Positions 12,050 through 25,708 are shown, counted from the first letter of the stretch. The stretch: DNA of 64,000 nucleotides from Todiramphus chloris collaris (GCA_025345505.1 JANVCC010000018.1:60253312-60317311), one strand, 5' to 3'. Notes: generated from the sequence alone by a model not told the origin. A program made the numbers and translations.

Positions 12050-15000
12050 AGATATTATATCTACATGGATGGGTGTATGTGGTATTTTTTGTACCAAGCC
12101 CTGAAACCCAGAAGATATTTCTCCAGCTGAAGATACTGATCTGCCTCTGGTGTGCTGTGGCCCCAACTGTGTGTGCTGAGTGGACTCTGAGTGCACATCC
12201 CTGCAGCTCTTAGTCCTGAAAGAGAAGCCTGTGACAGCTTTCAAGAGAAGAGCTCTGAGAGTTTGGCCTGTGGCTTTGGGAGAGCCACACAAAGCTGGAG
12301 GCTGCTCTAGGACATGCAATAGTAGAACATCTTCATTCCCAGGTTGGCAGAGGAATAAATACCCTCAGATGTTGTGCATCTAAATGATTTTGAGGGTGAA
12401 TCACATGATGAAACTGAACCTCGGTCCCGTTTGTAGGTACTTTTGTTGATTTCAATCTACACGCATAGCATGAACTGCCATGATGTTTGTAGAGCTGATG
12501 TGATTTGTACCACCAGATTATCCTGAATTTCATTGGCCAACTGCCTAAACGCCTTTTCAGTTACACAGAAATGTGTTTAAAGGACTGACAGAGGAGGAAG
12601 AGCTCTTTTGTGCAAGGCACCAATGCCATACTTGCAGTCCAAATGCGTGGATTTGACATCCCCCTCTCAATAAAAGTGCTTTCCACTCCACAGAAAAAAA
12701 TCCCTGTGACGTGTATGGATCTCCTTAAGCTGCACTCCCACAATATGTGTAAAGAGGTACTGCCCAAGTCCTGTTTTGCTCACTTGCTTTTTATTTGCTT
12801 GAACAAATTCAGACTGAGGAAACAGGTGCTCTCTTGGGTCCAGACTGAGTTTGTATTACTCGCTTCTCAGTCTAGGACTTGTTTGAACCCCTCTGATTTT
12901 ATTTTCAATAAAAAGGATTGTTTCCAGACCACACTGCATCCTTTTATTAATGTGCATGGTGCTACTGTCTCTCTTTTGCCCACTTGTTGGTGAAATCACT
13001 CAGTGAGACCTCTTCACTGCGGGGATATATAGGAAAATATGGAGGGAAGTTGTCCCTATTTAGTCTTTGATACTAAATGATGCAAAAGATGATCAGGACA
13101 GAGAAGTAGATCTTTGATAACAGGTGACACCTGAATCTGAATTTTGTTTGTCAGGTCCATGAGGAAAACAGCAGTGCTCTGGGCATCCACTCTGTTTCAG
13201 AAAAGCCAGAGCTGCCCTACAGTTGTTAACCAAGAGAACTCTCTTGCACATGTTCCATCCAACCCTACATTTACAGTCTTATTTTGGAAAATAAGTCTGG
13301 TGCTCCAAGAATTTGGCTTTCCTGGTTCCTGCATCTCAACATGTACCACACAACAGTGATGAGTGAAGAAGGTGGCATCTCTTTCTAAGAAAAAAACCAC
13401 TGGTTTTTGCCCCTTAAGTGGTTTGAACAGAGCATCTGACAAATAAGAGTCTCTGCAACTATTTCAGTTAACTCCTTATCATTTAGTAAGTGGTCATGTG
13501 TGGTCATGGCCCTGACTAGTATTTGTCTGTGTATCCTTTATGTTAAATCAATTTCCAAAGCCACACTGAGCTATTATTTTGGGTGATGAATTGGTGATCT
13601 ACCTCCACACTGCACTCATCAGCCTGCACTCACTGCTCCCTGTGCAAGGCATAACAGCATTTCTGTGAGGCTCAGATTTCTCCTGTTCCCCCCTCCACAT
13701 AGAGCAGATTTGAATGTCCATTCTTGGAAACACACACTGAAAACAATGAAGAGACCCTCTCACACTCCTCACCCTTCATATGTCAGCCAGAGAAAGGTTT
13801 CTCTTGGGCTCTGCAGGCATCTTTCCCTGGTGAGAATGGTTGAGCCTCATTTGACCTTTCTGATACACAGACAAAGGTAACTCAAGACAAAGGTGGGTGT
13901 CAAGTAAGTCCCCTTGGCTAACAGCTGCCTTGAAACACCTCTGCAAACATCCCTGAAGAGACGGCATGTACTGTTCTGCAACCTGATGCAACACTGATTT
14001 GTTGCACCTACAAAATGTCCTCATAATTGTGTGAAATTGAGTGTGAACAAGCAGTCAGATCGCAGTTCATCAAACATAATTAATCCAAAACAGAGCAGCA
14101 GAAATACTCGTTTTATCTTGCCTAAGGGTTGGTGATATAAATACAGAGCACCCCAGAAACAAAAAAAAGGACTAAACAGATGCCTGCTAGCCTGTGAATT
14201 CTTTTATAATGCAAAAATGGCTTTTATCTTTCAGTGTCTATTTTCGAAAGCTGATCTCTGTGCTGCCTGAGTGCTTTGATAAATGACAATAAATATATTT
14301 AGCATATGTTTTGTTTGTTTAAAAAATCCACCTACTTCATGTAATCTGAAGACAAAAGAGAAATCATGGAAAAATACAACATTTGTAAATGTCTACTATG
14401 CATATCTGTACTGTAACAAGCTCTTTGACCAGAATCCCCAAAAAATGAAGATATAAAAAGGGCTAAGTACTTAAAAGAAAAAAGTGATAGAGCTCAAGTT
14501 GCATGATGTACCCTATGAAGAGTGTGCCATTTTTCTAATGGCATTACATAGACTCTCCTTTAACCCCACAGAATATGATGCAGCATGGACTCAAAACAAT
14601 GTGGGTGAATTTGTTCCAAAAATTGCCTTGTGGGGTGGTGGGAAAAGAACAAGATCCCCTCTGCTCTTCATCCAAAAGAGGCTAATTTGATCTGTAGGTG
14701 ACAAACAGATACATCCCCAGCACTACCTTCATATTAGCCAACAGTACAGACCGACATTGTGCAGAACATCAGATTTTTGCATTGAAAATATAGTGGTGCA
14801 GGGGTTATAGTGCTGCTGTCCCCAGGTGCCTGGGCATTGCCAGGCCACAGCAGCCAGAGTGAAGCCTCAATGCCTCCCTCCCACTGCAGAATAGACAATG
14901 ACTAATGGTCTGGTCCAGACCACAGACCAGTTTTAGAGATGAGTAACATAAACATGTTAAAACTGTTTATATTAGCAGAGGGGCTTGGGTTTTTTTTTTT

Positions 15001-16722
15001 TTTTTACACTAAGAAAGGCATACTGGGAATAAGAAAGCTAGGCTTTTAAAACACATTCAAGGATTTGGACTCCAAGCAGCAGATGTTGAAGGCTACATAT
15101 AAGACACAAATCATAACCTCTCATCCTAATCCAGACTATTTAACCACAATAGATCCTTTGCAGATTCTGACAATCTCTTGATTCTCTGACCCTTATATTT
15201 TGTATACATTGTCAATTTTGCAATTTATCTCTACTAGACCTGGCCTTCATTTGCTACACAAACACGTCTGTCAGTTTAAATTGCCTCCCTGTGGCTTTAA
15301 CAAACATGATTCCAACATGCTGGAGCTAAGATGGTGCCTGTTCTTTCCTATTTGCTGTTTGAGAGTATTTGTTCTCTTAGTCAAGAAAAGAAGACAGAAA
15401 ACAAACACAGGCCTCAAAGACTGCTCAAATTATTCTCAGTTCCTGCAGTCCTCAAGGAAGTAGACTTCGTTATCACTAATTTTACGTTAGGCCAACTCAA
15501 ATGACCAGGAAACTTTTTACAGCCAGAGCAACAGGAAAACAGCTTTCAACAGGAGGCCAAGCCTGAACATGTGCACCTGCCATGAGGGTCATTAATTGTG
15601 TGTTCAAAACACCCAAGTAAAAGCACAAAACCCATTTTCCTTTCAGGGCTGCACCCCTGGTTTTGAACCTATGTCACTGAAAGCAGAATCCAGCCCCAGG
15701 ATGGTCTGCAAGGGAGAGCACAATGCTACAATAACACAGTCAAGCTCGCTGCCCTGGCAATGAATGCTTATCTCATGCTGCTCTCCCTGTGAGTAATGTT
15801 TAAAATAAATAAATACTGCAGGGGAATTGCTGTTAGTGCAATTGTTGGGTTGTATTCTTGTGGCAAGCTTTTTATCATAATAGTGCAGCAGGAGCACAGT
15901 GTGTTTGCAAGGCAAGTTTGAGCCAGGGCACAAGAGCACATAAAGTCAGTTAATAAATAATGGACTCCATGTATGCAGGTTTTGCAGTGCGGCTTAAAAA
16001 AAATCAACCCCTTCAAAATACAATAATATGCAAGCGCTATTGGAACAAAACAAAACAAAACAAAATGGAGAGAATCAGTTGCTAGCGCCTAGGAATGGCA
16101 GACGTGTTCTCCTCTGGAGAGGAGGTTTACAGCGGTGCGCCTTTGTGTTCCTCCACCTGTGCTCTTCAGCACAGGTAGTAGCAATGATGCTACAGTTTGC
16201 CCATGAGAAATGACACCTTGAACGTCTTTCCTGTATCTGAAGACTATTATATAGTCAGGGGATAAGATCCTCAGTGGGACTCAGACTTGTTGGCATTTCA
16301 TGGATTTGATGGGGACATACCATACAGAGATCTAGAGTTTATAATTATCTTGTGTTTACGAGTTAGCAGAAGCAAATGCCTACATCTTAAACTTCCCAAT
16401 ATAAGGACACGATGGACCACAATGAGGAAAGATATACAGGGGCCCCATAATTTTGCTGTACAAAGCTCACAGCAGTTCTTCACTGAAGAGGAATGTTTAA
16501 GTTCACCAAATTGAAGAGAGATTAGGCCATTGACCTTACTGGGCAGGAACTCTTCCTAGAAAGCACACCGCAGGCCCACAGTTGGTGACAATACCAGTAC
16601 ATATTATCAGAAAACTTTGCTTTGCCCAACTTGAGAACTGCCTGATGCTGGGCATATCACCCCAGCACTTAATTCACTTGCAAGTAAATCATTACAAAGA
16701 GAAAGAAAAATGAAACACTTAC

Positions 16723-18039
16723 TTGGTCCAAGACCTATGGAAAATGCAGCAACATAAACAAGCAGGCTGGCCAGCGAGAGCCATTTCAGGACAAGGGGAA
16801 CTTCCCCAGTTTCCGCATGAGACTCTGTTGTGGCTCCTGCCAGAGCAGTCTTGTTCAGTTCTCCTGTCCCGGCAACACCTGGGCTTCTCTGCACATCAAA
16901 TGACAGTCTTTCTGGTGAAGCTATGCTAGCAAAGAGGTCCTTGAGACTCCCATTGGTGATACCAGTGAGGTTTCCTGGTCTCTGGAGAAAGAAATCCTCT
17001 GGAGATTGGCTTCTACAGACATTAGTGAAATTCACATGTATGTTACGGTTCACTAAGCCTAAAGTGACCAATGATACTGCCATAACAGAAGAGCCAATAC
17101 ACAGAAAAGTTTTACTTCCAACTTGATCCACAAAAACTGTGGCTGGGACTGTGCTGACTACTTTAACCACTCCAACACCAGTAGAAGCCAAGCTGGCAGC
17201 TTCATTGCTCTGGAACCCAACGGACTTCAAAACAGTTGATGCGTAAAATAAAATATTGGGTTGCCCAGTTGTTTGCACAAAAAAGACTAGAGTGAGTCCT
17301 ACCAACATTCGGGCCCTCATGTTGTTTTTTGAACGAAACAGGTCCAAGAAACTATACTGATGTTCTTCTTTCAGGGAAGACTTGATCACAGTAAGTTCTT
17401 TAGTAGCATCTGATGTTTCCCGTAGCCTCTCCAGTACTTTTCTTGCAGCTTCATCGTTATTTTTCATGACAAGAAACCGAGGACTTGGAGGAAGGAAATA
17501 CATGGCAATAGCCTGCAAAGCACCTAATGGAATCACAAAGCCGAACATGTACTTCCAGCCATGAGATATGCTGGCAAATGCGTAATTTGAAATATAGGCA
17601 AAAAGAATGCCTATCACAATCATGAGTTCATTTAATGATACAAGGAGGCCTCTTCGGTGTTGTGGAGCAATCTCAGCAATATACACACAGGTTGCAATTG
17701 ATGATAATGATATGGAAATACCTATGGCAATCCGTCCCACGATAAGTATCTCATATGATTCGTAGGGTAGTAAAATCACACTTCCCAACACAAGCAAAGA
17801 AGATGCAATAATAATAGCAAGTCTCCTTCCAAATCGGTCTATCAGGAATCCACCAGTAAGGGATGCAAATAAGGCCCCAAAAAGCAGGGAACTTACAATG
17901 ATTTCCTGCTCTTTGCAAGACAGTTCTAATATACTGCTCATCTGAAGAAGAGCTCCAGAGATAAGGCCCAATTCATAACCCATCAGAAGTCCACTTACAG
18001 CAGCAATGGCAGAAGATAGAAAAGTAAATGTTCCACAGC
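16723..18039 (-). CDS. SLC2A12: SLC2A12 coding exon 2 (residues 43-480)
   Basis: This large exon carries helices 1 to about 10 of GLUT12. The acceptor is a pyrimidine-rich stretch ending TTATTTCAG before GCTGTGG, and the donor is GGACCAA|GTAAGTG. Helix 1 starts near residue 46. The sugar-porter signatures are in order: DRFGRR at 109-114 after helix 2, a Gly-Arg at 143-144, [10 protein letters not shown] at 163-172, PPSPR at 225-229 after helix 6, and QTTGQP at 297-302 in helix 7. The long extracellular loop between helices 9 and 10 (about 373-455) is typical of class III transporters. It has four N-glycosylation sequons at N378, N398, N404 and N437, but its sequence differs strongly from human. 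The exon has no frameshift or stop. Reading on past the donor or the acceptor enters intron sequence. Confidence 0.97.
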
Positions 18040-21000
18040 CTGAAATAAGAGAAAAAACACATATCATTACATAAACTTGAAAGTGTGACTTCTGCAACAT
18101 TCTGACAACTAACAATAACTTTACTTGATATACCAGACGAAAACCTCTTTTTGTAACTTTTAGGCAAAGCAATTAAGTGCATACAAAGCCAACAGCAGTA
18201 GTGACAAAAGAGGCTATTTTTGAAAAGAAAAAAAAAAAAAGAAATCATATAAGACCCTCTTCAATTATAATTCTTTTGGACTCCTTATGTTCCTTATCAG
18301 AAGTTAATGACGTTTTGATTAGGCCCTAAGTAAACTTTCTACCTCAGAATATCAGTGCCAAAGGCAACACGGACAATACAACCTTTCGGTAAGAAAACAA
18401 TTTTTGCCTTGAGATATTCTCAGTGTTTTTCCTTTACTGAATTGAGGAAGTTCTGTCCACCCAATTAGTGTACCATGGGCAAGGAAAGCAGTAATTTCCC
18501 AACCAAATTGCTTCAGTTGTGACTTGAATAAATAACAAGCTTTCCCTTGCTATTTACTAATTCCTTTACTTCACCTGAGGATGCCATGAAGGCTGCTGGT
18601 ACCACTGGTTTTATTTTGCCAAATGGAAACTTAGACACTGAGTGCCAGGCTGATCCAGATAGGTGGGATATTCTAGGGAAGTCAGTCTTTGAGGTACAAA
18701 TTCATGAACTTTCTGGGTTTGTTTATCACTAATTTCAGATTCTTTGGAATATCAGGATCAAATAGTTCGCATAGTTTATGACAGCTACAATGTCAGGAAT
18801 AAAAAACAGATGGTGAAAACATAAACCAAAATGAGATTATATGCCTTTGAATGTCCACATTAAAACAAACTCATTTTATACAACTGTGTTTCATTGTTTA
18901 TTGTTACAAGATAGATTTGACTGATTGCATTCTACTAACTGTGAAGCCTTTTGCACCCTAAACCTTGAGGAATATATCAGTTTGTTATTATTGGTCTTGT
19001 TCTTTCTCCCAGCATGATTTTCCTCTCCTCATGATGTTGGCTGCCACACAACTAGGAAAAGAGCAAATTGACTTCTGATTTTCCGGTTAGTTGGAGAGAT
19101 GGGACTTGTGTGAGGAGAGGTAGCTTTTGCAGCCTAACAGAGTCTGTATTTCAGTTAATTGTCCTGGAACAACTTGGCTGGAAAGTGGTATATGGTCTAA
19201 TTGAAAATTATACATAGACTTTGTTTATTTTTAGCTTATTTTTGTAAGCCATTAAGTCTCTTTGATCACAGTGACTGCCTGGAGCTCTTTGGCAATAACT
19301 TTTGAGCACACTGGCAAGGATCAGTCCCATTTGCAGAGGGTATTACATTTCTAAAGCAAATTGTGAAGAGAGAGAGGAGGAGGGCAACTCTAGCATTACG
19401 TCTGCACTACTAAAATAAATGGTGCTGGAGACCAGGCCCAGACCCTGGCACCTGGCCACATATCCTACACAGTTGCTGGCGTGGTCCCTGGCCTGGTTGT
19501 GCCCCAAGCCACTTCATGCTCTCCTAACAATTCCCAGAGTCATTTTGGCTCACCTGTGAGCCCACCATCATGCCCTGCAGCCACTCCACAGGAGGTCAGG
19601 TTATTTTGGAGGGTAGCAGAGTACTGTGAATATAGGCTGTACCTCCAGGGTCAGGGGAGATGTGTAAGCCCATTAAGTCTATTAAGATAAGTATCCCCTG
19701 TTAGGTCTCCTACCTGGCTCTCAGTTTGCTCCCTTTGAGTCAAGCAGAAGCCAAGCATCATCAGCCCTGAGCTATCGAGTGCACCTAGCCTGTCTCAGCC
19801 CACTCGGCCTCTGAGGTCGAGTAGCTGGCAAGCCAGACACATACAAGAGACAGGCAAAAATCACATTTTTGTTGTGATGAGCCATAAGGGCATGGGGGAA
19901 ATGGGAGTATTGTGAGAAGTCTTTCAGAAGGTGAGGGTGGATGGTAGATTTATTGATGGAGGTGGGACATCTTGAAGAAAATATCAGAAGCAAATTTGCA
20001 AAATGCTCCAGTGCTGGAACAATCTTTTTTTTAATATTGCTACTGTCGTTCATTTCTGTATTATGCCTAAAACTTTTTTTTTCCTTTATATCTACAGTAT
20101 CTGAGATCATTGCACTTAAACAGAGGTTAGTGCATGGGTTAGGGCAAGGTCCTGCTGTACTTCCTTGACACACCGAACAGCACTTTAGTAGAAGTACTAC
20201 TGGTTCCCATTAAGCTGCTTTGTCCTATATGTGCTCCATCCTACAATGCATGCATGCAAAATGTTTTATCATTGTAAAACCTAATTTCTCCTTCCTCTTT
20301 ATACTTTTTACTTACCTACTTGCTGCATATTCCTAGATCTGGAAAAATATACCCCTCCAATGAATCCTGGATGGGAACTGGGGCTCCTAACAGCACAGTG
20401 TTGCATTGAATGAATAATCTTGGCTATCAGAAGCTACACTGCTAATCTGATCACAGTGCCCTGCCCAAATGACAGCTCCCTGCTGGTATTTGTACTTTCT
20501 TGAATATCTCTGTATTTTACATTATTGAGCCATGTAGACTTAACTGCAGATTTTACTTTCATTTATATGTTATGAAGCCAAAAGACACCATTGTGATCAT
20601 CTGGTCTGACACTCATAAACAGCACAACATAGCCCTTCAGACACATGTAAATGATATTTTATTTGAACTAGGCTATTTAAATTATTCAGCTTTGTTTTAA
20701 AAATTTCTAGTAGTTGAACAACAATGACTTTAAGTCAGCAGTTGTCCCGATGGTTAATTGCTTTCACTGTAAATTATTTGCCAATCATTTCTAGACTTAA
20801 TTTCTGCAACCTTAGCTTCTAGCCATCAGATCCCATTCTCCATTTGCCTGCACTTAGCTGTGTTCACTAAGTACAAAATTGTAGCCTGTCATTGAGTCAT
20901 CCTACAGATCTCTCCTTGATAAGCTACTTAGCCTGTGAGATTTTACAAGTTTATCTTTAAATACTCAAGGCCTTGTTCTCTGAACTCTATTATCAACTCC

Positions 21001-24000
21001 TTGTGAGATGGACACAGTTCTCCTGCAGTAGTCACGCAGTGACATATAGGAACTTGACACAAGTGTCCTGCTCCTGATGGACAATTCCCCCTCTACTCAT
21101 CTAAGGATTGGCACAGCCATGTACAGTCTTCTGCTGATTGACCTCCAGAACTACCAGCTTTTCTGACGGGGTCTTTTCCAAGGCAATTCCTACCCTTTAA
21201 CTGCCTGTCTTCTTGCATCCTAGGTACAAATACAAATCACTTCACCTTTGTCTGTATTAAAACACATAGGATGGGTTCAACTTACATAACTGAGAGATAT
21301 ACGTTGTCTTTAGATTTCTTTGGTAACCACTTGTGAAAAAAAAAAAAAAAAAAAAAAAAATCTAGATATCTGAAGTAGGTCAGATGCCTATTTCTCTCCA
21401 TTGCCTATGAAAGGAATCTATGTGGTTTACTCAGATGCAGATGTCTAAAGTTGGCAGAGAAGAACCATAGAGAGCACATTCACTCACAGTCAACAGGCCA
21501 AGCCATCTGAATTGCATTCAGCCAGCAACATATCCCATTTATTAATCACCCATCACCTTTATCACCCACAAATAATCCTCTGTTATCTTCTTCCAGGCAA
21601 TTGAGAAGAAATGTTAAGTAACAGAGGGACAAAAGATGAGTTTAAAGCTCTCCAGCAGAAACACAGCAGTGTGGGCACTGTCTCCTATTGATCCTTTGAA
21701 GTCTGTGACCTGCATGGCTTTTAATTCCTTAAATGTGTGACTGTCAGTTTTGTATCGTTCCAGCTTCTGATTCAAAATGTCAGTGCCAAGTAAATATCTT
21801 GAAGGAACCCACCATCAACACTGTTCTTTACAATCCAGACTGTGCTCTCCTCAGTCTGTGGCCCTCAGACCAGAGCAACCAAGGTGATTGTTTAGTTTTA
21901 ATCTGAGAGGCTGTACAAGCTGGGTGTGGAGCTTGGACACGTGGGAAGTTGCTAGGGAGGCACTCAAGCCCATATATTTCTTGCTTCTCCGAGTATAGCA
22001 GCTTGGTCAATGTCTTAATGCTTCTTTGGTTTGTTTTTACTAGGTCAGCAGGTGTTGACACAGTGACACAGGCCCACAGTTGTATAGAAATAGTAGAGGT
22101 CTGTATCTGAAGTAGACCCTTGAATGGAAAGCAGATTCTGGTGTGATGCAAAGGGACACACATTGTCTTTCTGCATTAGTGGCAGCAAAGCTCAGCAGTT
22201 AACTTGGTGTCATTTGTCCCTCACAGGGACTATTCTGCTGAGAAACATCCTTACATCATCGTGAGGTTTTGTTTTAACTGGTGTACCTAAGACTCGCCTG
22301 CTCAGAATTGCCTGCTGAGTTAAATTCTGAAATCTCTGCTCCATTTTCCTTCATGGTCTTCCTCCAGACAAAATTCCCTCTGACTTCAGCATATGTTTTG
22401 CTTTAACAGTTCCAGATAAAGAATGTTGCAGTAGTTGTACTCACAACCCTTTCAAGTGTCACTTTTAATGACGTTGCTGGCAGTTCTTAGGAATTCCTTT
22501 TTCTAAAAAAAAAAAGCTTCTTAAAATGTATATTCCTTTTATTTTTATGAGATGTCTGCAAAATACATGTCAATGTGCAGCCCAGGGGAATAAAATATTT
22601 TAATGATGGCTTCCAGAGGAATTTCTCCTTCAGCCTGGAACAAACACCGTGGCTAAAGAGTGTGGCTGGTATGTGACAAGTGATTGGAAAGTCTATTCTG
22701 TAGTTTCTCTATGTAAACAAAATGGCTTCTCACAACTGTTACTTAGGTCAAAAGGAGCACTACTTGGCACACAACCTTATCTTTAAGAACATTTGCTGGA
22801 AATGTTTATGCTGGGCTCCTGAGAAGAAGACCAAGCACACTTGTAGTATAACATAGTGTACTGCTGATGAGACCAGATGGGTCCAAGTAGTAAAGGTGTG
22901 CCCCTTCACCTATTTTTAAGAACATATTTGTGAAAACACAGTCCATCTAAAGACAAAATATTTTTTTTGTGCTGTATTTTATGGGCATTAGGGATAAATG
23001 ATCCATGCCAGGGAAGATCTGCAAGCATGCTGATCTGGGAAACACCACTCTTCCCCTGGTTCATGTGCAGGACAGCTATGGGAAATGTGCCTGAGAGGCC
23101 TTTCCATCTCACCTTGGCAGAACCAATCCCCACAGCAGTCCAGAGACTGAGATGTCTGTGATGTGTTTTCTACTTTCCTTTCTCCCAAGAGAACATGCAG
23201 CGTTCATACAAAAAACTAGTGGGACGGAGTGGGGACTGCTTCTACTACCTGTGCAAATACATCTGTTTTAATAAGAGGGAACATGACAGTCTCTTCCAAC
23301 ATGGTGCTTTCTTCTGTTGACTTTGATTTAATCTGAGGTGAGAAATGTCTCAATTTGGGATGGAAGGTCAATTTTAAGGTATCTTGAACAATATATTTCT
23401 TCTCCATCTGAGTGCTGACATATAAAATGTTTGCCTTTATAGGGAAATAGTGTTTAAAATTCACTATATTTTCTTTAAAGGGGCATTTTTCTAAAGTGTA
23501 TAGTGTGTAAATTATGGGGTTTTGTAGGAGAAATATTTCATGTCATGCGTTGGGAGTTGCTGCATAATTAAATCATGGGTTTGCATCTCATAAAAGATGA
23601 TTATCCCATTTTCATGCCATCATGATCTTTGTTGTGCTGCCACAGTCGCTTTCTGTCTCATCCAGTTGTCTGGTGTAAAGAGATATTTGTTATATTGTTG
23701 ATCTATTCTAACAACTGAGGTTTCTTTAGATCCAGTAGCTGCTCAATAGGTGTATTTCTGTTATTAGCTAGGATACATATGATCCAACTGTCCATCTAGA
23801 ATTCTAGCATGGGATCTAAAACTGTTACCCAACAAGACTCTATGGCATGAAACAAATGGTGTCTTTGGACAAAGTTATGTTGCAAACAGAGCTGGAAAAT
23901 CTCAGAAAATACTAAATTTACCCCAAAATAGTGTCATGGCCATGTGGGATCGTGACACGTATTTGACAAATGTGACTCCTACCACCCAAGTATGGAAGGA

Positions 24001-25617
24001 AAAACCACAACAAATATTTTGTAAATCAAACTAAAATAAGGCAGAAGCAAGATAATATATCACACATTTTTATACATCTAAATTCCTGTGATGATGAGAA
24101 GCATTGTATGCTTTGTACAGCGTAAGCCTGATCAATGTATTCTGTGAGTAATATTTGAATTTCATGAATAAAAGCCCTCTGGCAGTGATGGAAAGACAGG
24201 GAAAACAGATCCTGGACAGAAACCCTGGCCATTTCACCATCTCTTTTAGTGCTCTGCCATGAATTTTCAATATATCAACAGCCAGCCTGGTGCTTCATTA
24301 CATTAAATGGGATTTGGATTTTGTTTTGTTATTTTCCAGTAAGATTCAACAAGTTCTTTTAATTCCTAGCTAGGTAATTATAAATTCCTCAGTTACTGCT
24401 TTAATTTCTGAGGGTAAGGCCGAGTGTGTAACTTGCATGTACTCTTCTAATTGTAGTCCTTGTGCTGCAGTAACTGTGCTGTCTGTTTATTGTAACTGCC
24501 TTACTTCCCTGTGATAATGCTATCCTATAACCATCTGCATTGCTCTCCCCTCACCCTAAGGTAATTTTAAATATGTCTGCACACTGACTGGCTCTCTGTT
24601 CTTGATTAACCTCTGCTTCCAGGTATCAGCAGATGTTGCTGGACTGATCACCATTATACTCCAACAAAGCATTTGTGCCTGTGGTATCTGAACAATCATG
24701 GGTTAGTCAGTTCATTAATTTTTAAGTGAACAAAACCTGCTTGGGACATGGCAATTTCTATGTTACAACCATGCTTTCCTGGTTGGGTACAGCTGTCTTG
24801 TAGGTAAGAAATGAAATGACTGTGGGTCATTTCCCCCTGGATCTTATAATCAGTGAAAGAGACTCAAGATGCAAAACCATTCTGTAACTTAGAAACCTGG
24901 GTAGGACAGCACAGGTAAAGAGCTATGAAATTCAGCTCCATCAATCAAAAATCTTTTTGCAGAAGAAATTCTACAGTTGATTTTTCAGGGCATCAGCACA
25001 GAAAACCTGTTTCTTCCTAAAACACTAAGAGAGAAAAGACAGCAGGGAGTCCCAGTCCCCCTACCCTGTACTTTCCCCCTGCTTGAGCAGGTGCAATGCT
25101 TGCCTGACCTCCCTCCACTTCAGTACAAAGACTGAACTGCTTCTGAGCATGCAAAGACCTGAGCACTGTTGTTATCTTATTTGGCAGAGGGTTCTCTGAT
25201 TTTTCAGGTGACTGATCATCTTAAAGGAAAAGGATTTACACCACAGACAGCACATGCACAAGCAGTAGGACTGAGGCCTTTTGAGAAAAGTATCACATAA
25301 AACTTAATTCAAAATTCAAGCCAACCTTTCCCTTCCTTATTCACATTTCCCCCTCTCGCACTTTTAGAAATGAAGTCAGCATGCCCCGGGAGCCCCTCAG
25401 CTTTGTGGGGCTGTTTTCCCCCAGCCCCAAGCATGAGCTACATGGGCACAGTGCTGCTGGCTAACAGCTGGCACTCAGCTCCTGCCGCTTTACCTGCTGC
25501 AGACGGGAGCTTGCGAAGGTGGTGGCTTCGGCTGCCTCTGCTGATCTCCTCATCCTCCTCTGCTCTCGTCGCCTGGCTCTGCTGGCCGAGGTCCTCCGTG
25601 TTCTGCCCAGGTACCAT
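16723..25617 (-). CDS. SLC2A12: GLUT12 hexose transporter, 5' part of the gene (coding exons 1 and 2)
   Basis: This is the 5' part of the gene for facilitative glucose transporter member 12, a 12-helix major facilitator protein of the plasma membrane and endomembranes that moves hexoses. Two coding exons are present, 25494-25617 and 16723-18039, encoding residues 1-480 of a protein that is roughly 600-620 residues in other vertebrates. The split codon between them (G from exon 1, GC from exon 2) gives Gly42, as in human GLUT12, and exon 2 ends on the A of the next Met codon, again as in human. The remaining exons, carrying the last helices and the C-terminal tail, were not found. The conserved Asn-Trp-Gly of exon 3 would require CCCCA followed by RTT on the plus strand, and no such site was seen in 1-16722, so they should lie beyond the left edge. 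The order next to SGK1, both on the same strand, matches human 6q23. Identification is by remembered protein similarity, not alignment. Confidence 0.95.
18040..25493 (-). other. SLC2A12 intron 1
   Basis: This is about 7.45 kb of AT-rich intron bounded by a consensus donor and acceptor. It contains an A25 tract at 21336-21360 and short A or T runs. Reading both strands I saw no exon, RNA gene or recognisable transposon. Open frames here are short and look like chance. Confidence 0.85.
21336..21360. repeat. A homopolymer (25 A)
   Basis: A run of 25 A in SLC2A12 intron 1. I looked upstream for a processed pseudogene or retroposon ending in this tract and recognised none. Confidence 0.95.
25494..25617 (-). 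CDS. SLC2A12: SLC2A12 coding exon 1 (residues 1-41 plus one base)
   Basis: The exon encodes the cytosolic N-terminal tail. The start codon at 25617-25615 sits in a strong Kozak context, with G at -3 and G at +4. The first residues, MVPGQNTED, match the human start MVPVENTEG, and the tail ends in LPSAA before the shared Gly-Cys-Gly. The donor is GCAGCAG|GTAAAG, with the last exon base at 25494. The tail is acidic (EEDEE) and then basic. The human N-terminal dileucine (SLLNQ) is not present; the aligned stretch here reads EDLGQQ. There is no signal peptide, as expected for this family. Confidence 0.9.
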
Positions 25618-25651
25618 GGCCACCCCCTTTGCACTTTGGGGCAGGAGCACT

Positions 25652-25708
25652 TCAGAGGGCAGCCCTCCTTCCCTGGCCGCTGAGGAAAGTGCAGGTTATT
25701 TTCCTCAT
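25652..25708 (-). other. Short upstream ORF in the presumed SLC2A12 5' UTR
   Basis: An ATG at 25708 opens an 18-codon reading frame that ends in TGA 34 bases before the SLC2A12 start, out of frame with it. If the transcript begins above 25708 this would be an upstream ORF able to lower translation. The transcription start is not visible, so the role is inference. Confidence 0.3.

Larger units (their letters stand above)
1..16722 (-). other. Part of SLC2A12 intron 2
   Basis: The region is the proximal part of the intron after exon 2; its 3' end is off the window. It contains CR1 fragments at 521-785 and 10500-10640, simple repeats (for example CT at 6412-6431, A-rich DNA at 6588-6656, GGAGA at 10361-10497 and T20 at 12030-12049) and otherwise nothing I can name. 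A 170-codon open frame on the plus strand at 9794-10306 has no recognised similarity. Confidence 0.7.

Noticed and set aside
16607-16722. Reading frame continuing past the SLC2A12 exon 2 donor
   Set aside because: The conserved protein stops at the GTAAGT donor after GLGP. The rest has no similarity to GLUT12 and is intron.
1-16722. Search for SLC2A12 exons 3 to the end
   Set aside because: No minus-strand match to the conserved NWGINLL or PETKG segments was found by eye. Those exons are taken to be left of the window.
18040-18172. Open frame and ATG upstream of the SLC2A12 exon 2 acceptor
   Set aside because: A clean acceptor with pyrimidine tract lies at 18040, and the true N-terminus was found at 25494-25617 in matching phase.
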